The notes beneath the pieces are model-generated. The model did not search any database and had not been told where the DNA came from. It worked only from the letters and a program-made list of their open reading frames with translations. Source: Rhodobacterales bacterium CG2_30_65_12 (GTDB taxonomy: Bacteria; Pseudomonadota; Alphaproteobacteria; Rhodobacterales; Rhodobacteraceae). From it: a stretch of 6,756 nt of DNA. A program made the translations under genes and the position numbers. Location of the stretch: assembly GCA_001873585.1 (NCBI GenBank), contig MNZL01000019.1, forward strand, positions 1-6,756, written 5' to 3'. This document shows positions 1 to 5,967 of this stretch, one piece after another (within the stretch, counting starts at the first letter, position 1; every line of letters begins with the position of its first letter).

Positions 1-172
1 AGAGCCTCGGTATATGAGCCGGCGCGGACGTGCTGCACTTGGCAAAAGCCCGCCGTTTCACCGCACCGTGAAGGGCTGAAACAGGTCTTGATGTTGCACA
101 ACCGCCACCCTGCGCCCATGTTGTAAATCGGGCGCGCGTCAGGCGCGCTCGTTGCGATGCAAGGAGGCCGCA
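1..172. other. Upstream region of the protease gene, no supported gene
   Basis: I cannot assign a gene here. One plus-strand frame is open from the left edge to a TAA at 124-126 and another to a TGA at 77-79, but neither has a recognisable protein or convincing codon use, so a truncated 3' end of an upstream gene can be neither shown nor excluded. Two inverted repeats are present. AGCCC (47-51) and TTCAC (57-61) pair with GTGAA (68-72) and GGGCT (73-77); on the minus strand this hairpin is followed by TTTT, so it could be a weak terminator for that strand. GCGCGC (132-137) pairs with GCGCGC (143-148) around a 5-base loop, just upstream of the ribosome binding site AAGGAGG (161-167). A promoter for the protease probably lies here, but I see no pair of boxes with good match and spacing. 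Confidence 0.5.
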
Positions 173-1654
173 GTGAACGCACAGGCTCGTTCGATTCCCA
201 TTACCACCTTCAGCCCGACCCGCGCCCAGGCCTTTTTGGCCCTTCTGGTGTCTGTCGTGCTGCTTCTCACCACGGTGCCCGGCGCCATCGCGCGCGGTGC
301 GCCCGATAGCTTTGCCGATCTCTCCCAGCAAGTGAGCCCGGCAGTGGTGAACATCACCACCTCGACACTGATAGCCGAAAGCACCAACCCGCACCCGATG
401 GTGCCTGAGGGCTCGCCCTTCGAGAAATTCTTTCAGGATTTCCTCAACCAGAACCAGGGCGACCAACCACGCACCCGCCGCAGCCAGGCGCTCGGCTCAG
501 GTTTCGTGATCTCGGAAGACGGCTACATCGTCACCAATAACCACGTGATTGACGGCGCGGATGAAATCCAGGTCGAGTTTTTCGATGGGATCGGCATCCT
601 TCCGGCCACTGTGGTGGGGACAGACCCGAAAACCGATATCGCGCTGTTGAAAGTGGAAAGCGACAAGCCGCTGCCTTTCGTCAACTTCGGCGATAGCGAC
701 GTGATGCGCGTGGGCGATTGGGTGCTCGCGGTGGGCAACCCGCTGGGGCAAGGCTTTTCGGTTTCCGCCGGGATCATTTCTGCGCGCGGGCGTGAGCTTT
801 CGGGCACCTACGACGACTTCATCCAGACCGACGCGGCGATCAACAGGGGCAACTCTGGCGGCCCGCTGTTCAACATGGACGGCCAGGTGATCGGCGTAAA
901 CACAGCGATCCTGTCGCCCAGCGGCGGCTCGATCGGCATCGGCTTCTCGATGGCCTCGAACGTTGTGTCGAAGGTGGTCGACCAGCTGCAAAGCTTTGGC
1001 GAAACCCGCCGTGGCTGGCTCGGCGTCCGCATTCAGGACGTAACCCCGGACGTGGCCGAGGCGATGCAGCTCGACACCACCGCCGGCGCCTTGGTAACGG
1101 ACGTGCCCGATGGCCCGGCCAAGGACGGCGGCATGAAGGCGGGCGACCTCATCCTCAACTTTGACGGTCACGATGTGGCCAACACCCGCGAGCTGGTGCG
1201 CATCGTTGGCGATGCCCCGGTAGGCAAGGCTGTGCGCGTGGTGGTGCTGCGCGAGGGCAAGACCCAGACGCTGAAGGTCACACTCGGGCGGCGCGAAGAC
1301 GCCGAGGCGGCCGATGCCGGCATAAGCGCGCCGCAAAGCCCGCCGGAGCCGGTTGAGCAAACCGTGCTCGGCATGACGCTTACGGAGCTGACCGACACGT
1401 TGCGCCAGGATCTCGGCCTCGACGCCGGGGCGCGCGGCCTCGCCATTGGCGTGATCGACGAGGGCAGCGAGGCCTGGGAGAAGGGCTTGCGCGCTGGCGA
1501 CGTGATCGAGGAAGCGGGCCAGGCCCGGGTGACGACAATCGGCGATTTCGAGCGCAAGATTGCGGAGGCGCGCGAAGGCGGTCGGCAATCGATCCTGCTC
1601 CTGGTGCGCCGGAGTGGCGACCCGCGTTTCGTCGCGCTTTCCGTCTCGGAGTAA
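173..1654 (+). CDS. degP: Do/HtrA-family periplasmic serine endoprotease (DegP/DegQ/MucD-like)
   Basis: This is an envelope quality-control protease that degrades misfolded exported proteins. The 493-residue product begins with a signal peptide: an Arg-containing N-region, a hydrophobic core at about residues 20-35, and an A-I-A cleavage motif at 38-40. The trypsin-like domain carries the full triad: His124 in NNHVIDGA, Asp155 in KTDIALLKV and Ser228 in RGNSGGPL. Two PDZ domains follow, at about 276-373 and 396-490. The short linker between signal peptide and protease domain is more like DegQ/MucD than the long LA loop of E. coli DegP, so the exact subfamily name is open. I chose the GTG at 173 because AAGGAGG lies five bases upstream; the in-frame TTG at 152 has no such site. 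The length suits the family and no key residue is missing. A terminator follows 32 bases after the stop, so this unit is separate from pdh. Confidence 0.93.
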   Translation: MNAQARSIPITTFSPTRAQAFLALLVSVVLLLTTVPGAIARGAPDSFADLSQQVSPAVVNITTSTLIAESTNPHPMVPEGSPFEKFFQDFLNQNQGDQPRTRRSQALGSGFVISEDGYIVTNNHVIDGADEIQVEFFDGIGILPATVVGTDPKTDIALLKVESDKPLPFVNFGDSDVMRVGDWVLAVGNPLGQGFSVSAGIISARGRELSGTYDDFIQTDAAINRGNSGGPLFNMDGQVIGVNTAILSPSGGSIGIGFSMASNVVSKVVDQLQSFGETRRGWLGVRIQDVTPDVAEAMQLDTTAGALVTDVPDGPAKDGGMKAGDLILNFDGHDVANTRELVRIVGDAPVGKAVRVVVLREGKTQTLKVTLGRREDAEAADAGISAPQSPPEPVEQTVLGMTLTELTDTLRQDLGLDAGARGLAIGVIDEGSEAWEKGLRAGDVIEEAGQARVTTIGDFERKIAEAREGGRQSILLLVRRSGDPRFVALSVSE

Positions 1655-1686
1655 AGCGATCCCGTCACGGCTTTGTGGCCGGGTGC

Positions 1687-1714
1687 AAAAGGCCGCTCTT
1701 CGGGGCGGCCTTTT
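1687..1714 (+). terminator. Intrinsic terminator of the protease gene (UUCG tetraloop)
   Basis: AAAAGGCCGC at 1687-1696 pairs perfectly with GCGGCCTTTT at 1705-1714. The stem extends inward by a U-G and a C-G pair that close a C(UUCG)G tetraloop, an unusually stable loop. The A-rich and T-rich ends make the hairpin symmetric, so it could also act on minus-strand transcripts. It lies 32 bases after the protease stop codon. Confidence 0.88.
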
Positions 1715-1822
1715 GGCTTTTCAGCACCGCTGGCAAACCCGTGGCCGCCGATGCCCTGTCATTCGCCCCGTGCGTGGCTGCTTTTTCAAGGTCTGGCGAA
1801 AACCCTCTCGCCTGCGCCATGG

Positions 1823-1876
1823 ATTTCTTGTATGAGATAGTTTAATGTTAAACCAATTCACGAACCGGTGAGGAGG
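1823..1876 (+). promoter_or_regulatory. Probable pdh operon control region with 14-bp palindrome
   Basis: Between the protease terminator and pdhA the base composition drops sharply to AT-rich over about 1823-1860. Within it GTTTAA (1840-1845) and TTAAAC (1848-1853) form a perfect inverted repeat with a 2-base spacer. It ends 17 bases before AGGAGG (1871-1876), the pdhA ribosome binding site. This position fits an operator overlapping the promoter or the early leader. AT-rich candidates for a -10 box include TATGAG (1831), TTTAAT (1841) and TTAAAC (1848), but none has a good -35 box at the right spacing, so I do not fix a transcription start. It does not match the E. coli PdhR site (TTGGT-N3-ACCAA). 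That it binds a regulator is inference. Confidence 0.5.
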
Positions 1877-1882
1877 ACGCTG

Positions 1883-2872
1883 ATGGCAGCCACCAAAACG
1901 CCCAAGAAATCAAACACATCCAAAGAAGAGCTCTTGCACCTCTACCGCGAGATGCTGCTCATACGTCGATTCGAAGAAAAAGCCGGCCAGCTCTACGGCA
2001 TGGGGCTGATCGGTGGTTTTTGCCACCTCTACATCGGCCAGGAGGCGGTCGTGGTTGGGCTCGAGGCCGCTGCCGAAGAAGGCGACAAACGTGTTACCTC
2101 CTACCGCGATCACGGCCACATGCTCGCCGCGGGCATGGATCCCAAAGGGGTGATGGCCGAGCTTGCCGGGCGCGAGGGCGGCTATTCCAAGGGCAAGGGC
2201 GGCTCGATGCATATGTTCTCGGTCGAGAAGCATTTTTACGGTGGCCACGGCATCGTTGGCGCGCAGGTGCCAATCGGCACCGGGCTGGCCTTCGCCGACA
2301 AGTATAATGAAAACGGCCGTGTCACCTTCACCTATTTCGGCGATGGCGCGGTAAACCAGGGCCAGGTTTACGAGGCGTTCAACATGGCTTCGCTGTGGGA
2401 TCTGCCGGTGATCTACGTGATCGAGAACAATCAGTATGCGATGGGCACGTCGGTAAGCCGCTCGTCGTCCACGCCCGAGTTCTACACCCGTGGCGAGGCG
2501 TTCGCCATCCCCGGCGAAGCGGTTGACGGGATGGACGTGCTCGCGGTGAAGGAAGCCGGCCAACGCGCCGTGGCGCATTGCCGCGCCGGCAAGGGGCCTT
2601 ACATCCTCGAGATGAAAACCTATCGTTACCGTGGCCACTCGATGAGCGACCCGGCAAAATACCGCACCCGCGAAGAGGTGCAGAAAGTGCGCGAAACGCG
2701 CGATGCCATCGAGCATGTGCGCGAGCTCCTGTTGCAGGGCAAGCACGCCGGCGAGGACGATCTCAAGGCGATCGACAAGGAGATCAAGGCCGTCGTCAGC
2801 GCAGCCGCCGATTTTGCCCGTGAGAGCCCCGAGCCCGCGCTCGAAGAGCTCTGGACCGACATCTACGCCTGA
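1883..2872 (+). CDS. pdhA: Pyruvate dehydrogenase E1 component, alpha subunit
   Basis: This is the alpha chain of the thiamine-diphosphate-dependent E1 (alpha2-beta2), which decarboxylates pyruvate and passes the acetyl group to lipoyl domains. The product has 329 residues, a normal bacterial E1-alpha length. After a Lys/Ser/Thr-rich start of about 14 residues comes the dehydrogenase E1 fold. The thiamine diphosphate and Mg2+ motif begins at GDG (153-155) and ends at NN (182-183), about 30 residues later as expected. The stretch YRYRGHSMSDP near residues 247-256 matches the loop that holds the regulatory serines in mitochondrial E1-alpha, though bacteria generally lack the matching kinase. 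The ATG at 1883 is preceded by AGGAGG with a 6-base spacer; an in-frame GTG at 1868 would overlap that site and is not the start. It opens the operon, and pdhB begins 13 bases after its stop. Confidence 0.96.
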   Translation: MAATKTPKKSNTSKEELLHLYREMLLIRRFEEKAGQLYGMGLIGGFCHLYIGQEAVVVGLEAAAEEGDKRVTSYRDHGHMLAAGMDPKGVMAELAGREGGYSKGKGGSMHMFSVEKHFYGGHGIVGAQVPIGTGLAFADKYNENGRVTFTYFGDGAVNQGQVYEAFNMASLWDLPVIYVIENNQYAMGTSVSRSSSTPEFYTRGEAFAIPGEAVDGMDVLAVKEAGQRAVAHCRAGKGPYILEMKTYRYRGHSMSDPAKYRTREEVQKVRETRDAIEHVRELLLQGKHAGEDDLKAIDKEIKAVVSAAADFARESPEPALEELWTDIYA

Positions 2873-2885
2873 GGAGAGCGACGAA

Positions 2886-3143
2886 ATGGCCACCGAAATA
2901 CTCATGCCCGCGCTCAGCCCGACGATGGAAGAGGGCACGCTGGCAAAGTGGAACGTGAAAGAGGGTGATACCGTCTCCGCCGGAGACGTGATCGCCGAAA
3001 TCGAAACCGACAAGGCGACGATGGAATTCGAAGCCGCCGACGAGGGGATCATCGGCAAGATCCTGGTGCCTGATGGAACCGAAGGCGTGAAGGTCAACAC
3101 CCCCATCGCTGTCATCGTCGAAGAGGGCGAAAGCGTGGACGAT
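2886..3143 (+). repeat. Lipoyl-domain repeat, copy 1 (in pdhB)
   Basis: These 86 codons match the first 86 codons of pdhC with no gap and about 15 amino-acid differences by eye (near 83 percent identity). The DNA is closest around the lipoyl lysine: 2997-3034 matches 4378-4415 at 37 of 38 bases, the one difference being silent. Confidence 0.9.
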
Positions 3144-4256
3144 GCCGCCGCTTCGGTCTCAACAGCCCATGCGGCCACGCATGAGCAGGGCGCGGGCCAC
3201 CACCCCGAGCCGGTCGCGGCGAAGCCGGTGGAAACCGTGGTGCCGAACGATCCCGACATTCCCGAAGGAACAAAAATGCGCGAGATGACGGTGCGCGAGG
3301 CGCTGCGCGATGCCATGGCCGAGGAAATGCGCGCGGATGAGCGCGTGTTCCTGATGGGCGAGGAGGTGGCCGAATACCAAGGCGCCTACAAGGTCAGCCA
3401 GGGGTTGCTCGACGAATTTGGCGCCAAACGCGTGATCGACACGCCGATCACCGAGCACGGCTTCACCGGGCTGGCCACAGGGGCGGCGATGGGCGGGCTC
3501 AGGCCGATCGTCGAATTCATGACCTTCAACTTCGCCATGCAGGCGATCGACCACATCATCAACACCGCCGCCAAGACGCGCTACATGTCGGGCGGGCAGA
3601 TGAGCGTGCCGGTGGTGTTTCGCGGGGCCTCCGGGGCCGCCGCCCGCGTCGGTGCCCAGCACTCACAGGACTATGCCGCCTGGTATGCCCATGTGCCCGG
3701 CCTGCACGTTGCCATGCCCTACTCGGCGGCCGACGCCAAGGGCCTGCTCAAGACCGCGATCCGGGGCGATACTCCAGTGATCTTCCTTGAAAACGAGCTG
3801 ATTTATGGCCACGCCTTCGAGGTGCCGGAGCTTGACGATTACGCCATCCCGTTCGGCAAGGCGCGGATCTGGCGAGAGGGCACTGACGTGACGTTGGTGA
3901 GCTTCGGCATCGGCATGGAATACACCCTGAAAGCCGCCGACAAGCTGGCCGAACAGGACATTTCCGCCGAGGTGATCGATCTGCGCACGCTCCGGCCAAT
4001 GGACACCACGACCGTGATCGAGAGCGTGAAAAAGACCAACCGCTGCGTCACCATCGAAGAGGGCTGGCCGGTCGGTTCGATCGGCAACCACCTCTCGGCC
4101 GTGCTGATGCAGGAGGCCTTTGACTGGCTCGACGCGCCGGTGATCAACGTCACCGGCAAGGACGTGCCAATGCCCTACGCCGCCAACCTCGAACGCCACG
4201 CGCTGATCACCGTCGACGAGGTGGTCGAGGCGGCCAAGGCCGTAACCTACCGTTGA
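2886..4256 (+). CDS. pdhB: Pyruvate dehydrogenase E1 component, beta subunit, with N-terminal lipoyl domain
   Basis: This is the beta chain of E1, which shares the thiamine diphosphate site with PdhA. The product has 456 residues, about 130 more than an ordinary E1-beta, because it starts with a lipoyl domain (about 1-80). The lipoylated lysine is predicted to be Lys43 in ETDKATMEFE. An Ala/His/Glu/Pro-rich linker (about 85-125) leads into the E1-beta proper from about 130. There GEEVAEYQGAYK (158-169) holds the conserved glutamate and QHSQ (258-261) the conserved active-site His259; the C-terminal transketolase-like domain contains VIDLRTLRPMD. An E1-beta with its own lipoyl domain is known from alphaproteobacteria such as Sinorhizobium and Zymomonas. 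The ATG at 2886 follows GAGGAG, which overlaps the pdhA stop codon, suggesting coupled translation. The frame runs further upstream, but that part lies inside pdhA and is not coding. Confidence 0.96.
   Translation: MATEILMPALSPTMEEGTLAKWNVKEGDTVSAGDVIAEIETDKATMEFEAADEGIIGKILVPDGTEGVKVNTPIAVIVEEGESVDDAAASVSTAHAATHEQGAGHHPEPVAAKPVETVVPNDPDIPEGTKMREMTVREALRDAMAEEMRADERVFLMGEEVAEYQGAYKVSQGLLDEFGAKRVIDTPITEHGFTGLATGAAMGGLRPIVEFMTFNFAMQAIDHIINTAAKTRYMSGGQMSVPVVFRGASGAAARVGAQHSQDYAAWYAHVPGLHVAMPYSAADAKGLLKTAIRGDTPVIFLENELIYGHAFEVPELDDYAIPFGKARIWREGTDVTLVSFGIGMEYTLKAADKLAEQDISAEVIDLRTLRPMDTTTVIESVKKTNRCVTIEEGWPVGSIGNHLSAVLMQEAFDWLDAPVINVTGKDVPMPYAANLERHALITVDEVVEAAKAVTYR
3264..3278 (+). promoter_or_regulatory. 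Possible internal translation start in pdhB
   Basis: GAAGGA at 3264-3269 lies six bases before an in-frame ATG at 3276 (Met131), exactly at the border between linker and E1-beta domain. Starting here would give a 326-residue protein without the lipoyl domain, the usual size of a plain E1-beta. The site is seen in the sequence; its use is inference. The same bases encode a Pro-Glu-Gly-Thr segment, so the match may be accidental. Confidence 0.3.
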
Positions 4257-4266
4257 GGAGAGAGAG

Positions 4267-4524
4267 ATGCCGATAGAAATCCTGATGCCCGCGCTCTCCC
4301 CCACCATGGAGGAGGGCACCCTGGCCAAATGGCTGGTGAAAGAGGGCGACAGCGTCACCAGCGGCGACGTGCTCGCTGAAATCGAAACCGACAAGGCAAC
4401 GATGGAATTCGAAGCTGTCGATGAAGGCACCATCGGCAAGATCCTCGTGACCGAGGGCAGCGAAGGCGTGAAGGTGAATACCCCGATCGCCGTGCTGCTC
4501 GAAGAGGGTGAGAGCGCCGACGAT
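4267..4524 (+). repeat. Lipoyl-domain repeat, copy 2 (in pdhC)
   Basis: This is the partner of the repeat that opens pdhB. The substitutions are scattered and conservative, and both copies keep the lysine motif. The two must share an origin by duplication; the 37-of-38 base stretch suggests recent exchange or strong constraint. Confidence 0.9.
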
Positions 4525-5559
4525 ATAGACATCAGCGCCCCGGCCGCCCCAGCCCCTGCGGCGAAGACCGAGGCGACAGCCGCCGAAGCGCCTGCCCCTG
4601 CCCCAGCGCAACCCGCCCCTCCACCGAAGCGCGCCGATGACGACCGCATTTTTGCCTCGCCGCTCGCACGCCGGATCGCCAAGGACAAGGGGCTGGACCT
4701 CGCCACGCTTGCCGGCTCCGGGCCCCGTGGCCGGATCGTAAAGGCCGACGTGGAAGCGGCGCAGCCGGGTGCGGCCAAAGCCCCTGCCACCGAAGCTGGG
4801 GCGCAGAAACCAGCGGCGATGCCTGCCGGTGCCGGTTCCACCCAGGTGATGAAGATCTACGAGGGGCGCGCGTTCGAGGAAATCGCGCTTGACGGGATGC
4901 GCAAGACCGTTGCCGCCCGGCTCACCGAAGCCAAGCAGACGATCCCGCATTTCTACCTGCGCCGCGACATACGGCTCGACGCACTTCTCGCCTTCCGCGC
5001 CCAACTCAACGCGCAGATCGAGGCGCGGGGGGTGAAGCTCTCGGTCAACGATTTCATCATCAAGGCCTGTGCCTTGGCGCTGCAAACGGTGCCGATGGCC
5101 AATGCCGTCTGGGCCGGCGACCGGATCCTGAAGCTCACGCCCTCCGACGTGGCGGTGGCGGTGGCGGTTGACGGCGGTCTGTTTACGCCCGTCATCAAGG
5201 ATGCCGAGACAAAATCGCTTTCCACCCTTTCGGCGGAGATGAAAGACCTCGCCACCCGCGCCCGCAGCCGTAAACTTGCGCCACATGAATATGTCGGTGG
5301 CAGTTTTGCGATCTCCAACCTCGGCATGTATGGCATCGACAACTTCGACGCCGTGATCAACCCGCCGCATGGCGCGATCCTCGCGGTGGGGGCCGGGGTG
5401 AAAAAGCCGGTGGTTGAGGAAGATGGCAGCCTCGGCGTGGCCACGGTGATGACCGTGACGCTCTCGGTGGATCACCGGGTGATCGACGGCGCGCTCGGGG
5501 CCGAGCTGCTGGCGGCGATCAAGGACAACCTCGAAAACCCGCTGGCGATGCTGGCCTGA
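4267..5559 (+). CDS. pdhC: Dihydrolipoamide acetyltransferase, E2 of pyruvate dehydrogenase
   Basis: This is the core of the pyruvate dehydrogenase complex; it moves the acetyl group from its lipoyl arm to CoA. The product has 430 residues with the standard E2 order. There is one lipoyl domain (about 1-80, Lys43 in ETDKATMEFE), an Ala/Pro-rich flexible linker (about 89-122), a peripheral-subunit-binding domain (about 128-162, with ASPLARRIAKDKG and GSGPRGRI), a second Ala/Pro linker (about 163-192), and the acetyltransferase domain (about 200-430). The catalytic motif DHRVIDG gives His403 and Asp407. The ATG at 4267 follows GAGGAGAG, which begins inside the pdhB stop codon; the gap is 10 bases. 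A strong terminator follows 20 bases after the stop, so the operon ends without an E3 (lpd) gene. The substrate is pyruvate rather than 2-oxoglutarate or branched-chain acids, judged from the partners and from close similarity to the PdhB lipoyl domain. Confidence 0.96.
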   Translation: MPIEILMPALSPTMEEGTLAKWLVKEGDSVTSGDVLAEIETDKATMEFEAVDEGTIGKILVTEGSEGVKVNTPIAVLLEEGESADDIDISAPAAPAPAAKTEATAAEAPAPAPAQPAPPPKRADDDRIFASPLARRIAKDKGLDLATLAGSGPRGRIVKADVEAAQPGAAKAPATEAGAQKPAAMPAGAGSTQVMKIYEGRAFEEIALDGMRKTVAARLTEAKQTIPHFYLRRDIRLDALLAFRAQLNAQIEARGVKLSVNDFIIKACALALQTVPMANAVWAGDRILKLTPSDVAVAVAVDGGLFTPVIKDAETKSLSTLSAEMKDLATRARSRKLAPHEYVGGSFAISNLGMYGIDNFDAVINPPHGAILAVGAGVKKPVVEEDGSLGVATVMTVTLSVDHRVIDGALGAELLAAIKDNLENPLAMLA

Positions 5560-5579
5560 GCCGGACCGCCAAAAAGATG

Positions 5580-5610
5580 AGGCCCCAGGCAAAGCCCGGG
5601 GCCTTTTTTT
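5580..5610 (+). terminator. Intrinsic terminator of the pdhABC operon
   Basis: AGGCCCC (5580-5586) pairs with GGGGCCT (5598-5604). After one A-C mismatch, GGC (5588-5590) pairs with GCC (5594-5596) around an AAA loop. A run of seven T residues (5604-5610) follows directly. It starts 20 bases past the pdhC stop. Confidence 0.95.
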
Positions 5611-5718
5611 ATGTGAGTCCAAAGCCTTGGCCCGCGTGAACGCGCCGCGCATCTGGCCCTCAGAAGAGCCGCGCGCACGGCATCCAGAACCGTCCGGGGC
5701 ACATGTGCTCGAAGACAA

Positions 5719-5757
5719 GGAAACCCCGCTGGGTGCGTTACGGCACGACCGGCGGGG
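5719..5757 (-). terminator. Putative minus-strand terminator after the small frame
   Basis: Read on the minus strand, CCCCGC (5757-5752) pairs with GCGGGG (5729-5724), with an inner GTGC/GCAC stem, and is followed by TTTCCTTGTCTT. It lies 18 bases beyond the stop codon of the small frame. The T-tract is interrupted, so efficiency is uncertain. It could end a transcript of the small frame, of cysE, or of both. Confidence 0.5.
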
Positions 5758-5775
5758 CGAAAATCGTGCGCCGTC

Positions 5776-5847
5776 TCAGACGACCGCGATCGCCACCAGG
5801 AAAAGGGCCGAGAAGCCAGCCACGGTAGCAATCCACATTCCGATCAT
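5776..5847 (-). CDS. Putative small single-pass membrane protein, unknown function
   Basis: I do not recognise this frame. From the ATG at 5847 it encodes 23 residues with no charged side chain: it starts MIGMWIATVAG, ends LFLVAIAVV, and would just span a membrane. GGGGG lies five bases upstream of the ATG, a weak ribosome binding site. A GTG at 5904 in the same frame would give 42 residues with a basic N-terminal part (several Arg, Lys and His) before the hydrophobic segment, a sensible topology, but its purine-rich AAGGA is only two bases away. The frame is in register with cysE and stays open back to the cysE TAG stop. A hairpin follows 18 bases downstream. Very small frames of this composition also arise by chance, so this is a candidate only. 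Confidence 0.3.
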   Translation of the reverse strand: MIGMWIATVAGFSALFLVAIAVV

Positions 5848-5881
5848 GTCAGCCCCCAATTTGTGAATGAGGCTGACTTTG

Positions 5882-5906
5882 CCGTGAGTCTGGCGCTGTG
5901 TCACGG
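5882..5906. repeat. Interrupted palindrome between cysE and the small frame
   Basis: CCGTGA (5882-5887) and TCACGG (5901-5906) form a perfect inverted repeat around 13 bases that pair only at two positions. There is no T-tract on either side. It could be an operator-like site or an RNA hairpin at the end of the cysE transcript. I see no further support for either. Confidence 0.3.
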
Positions 5907-5967
5907 TCCTTGCCTGATTACAGGGGGTTATCGGCAAAACTTCGCCTGTTGCGCCGGCATCAGGCCG

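Larger units (their letters stand above)
5611..5967. other. Intergenic region between the convergent pdh operon and cysE
   Basis: There is no conventional gene in these roughly 360 bases. A plus-strand frame at 5627-5866 would encode 79 residues, but it has no ribosome binding site, starts 17 bases after the terminator, and its composition (rich in Arg, Pro and Ala) looks like noise. What can be seen on the minus strand is a tiny hydrophobic frame (5776-5847), a hairpin just downstream of it (5724-5757), and an imperfect palindrome just upstream of it (5882-5906). No clear T-tract terminator is seen directly after the cysE stop. Confidence 0.6.

Noticed and set aside
87..121. Heat-shock-type promoter for the protease (CTTGAT at 87-92, CCCATGT at 115-121)
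   Set aside because: Each box resembles the RpoH consensus, but the spacing is several bases too long, so I do not call it.
497..1588. Long minus-strand open frame (363 codons) opposite the protease gene
   Set aside because: It is antisense to a gene with a full catalytic triad and PDZ domains; long antisense frames are expected in GC-rich coding DNA. The product is rich in His, Arg and Ala and resembles no family I know.
1795..1812. Inverted repeat GGCGA / TCGCC upstream of pdhA
   Set aside because: Five-base arms with an 8-base loop are common by chance in DNA of this composition, and no other signal supports it.
2703..2885. Upstream extension of the pdhB frame
   Set aside because: It lies inside pdhA in another frame; the lipoyl domain begins exactly at the ATG at 2886, which has a ribosome binding site.
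1910..3316. Long minus-strand open frame (468 codons) opposite pdhA and pdhB
   Set aside because: It spans the junction of two well-supported genes and has no recognisable domain; it mirrors their codon bias.
4207..5718. Minus-strand open frame of 503 codons opposite pdhC
   Set aside because: It is antisense to an intact E2 gene, has low-complexity Gly/Arg stretches from the Ala/Pro linkers, and runs through the pdh terminator.
5627..5866. Plus-strand frame of 79 codons after the pdh terminator
   Set aside because: It has no ribosome binding site, no recognisable protein, a noise-like composition, and starts just after a strong terminator.
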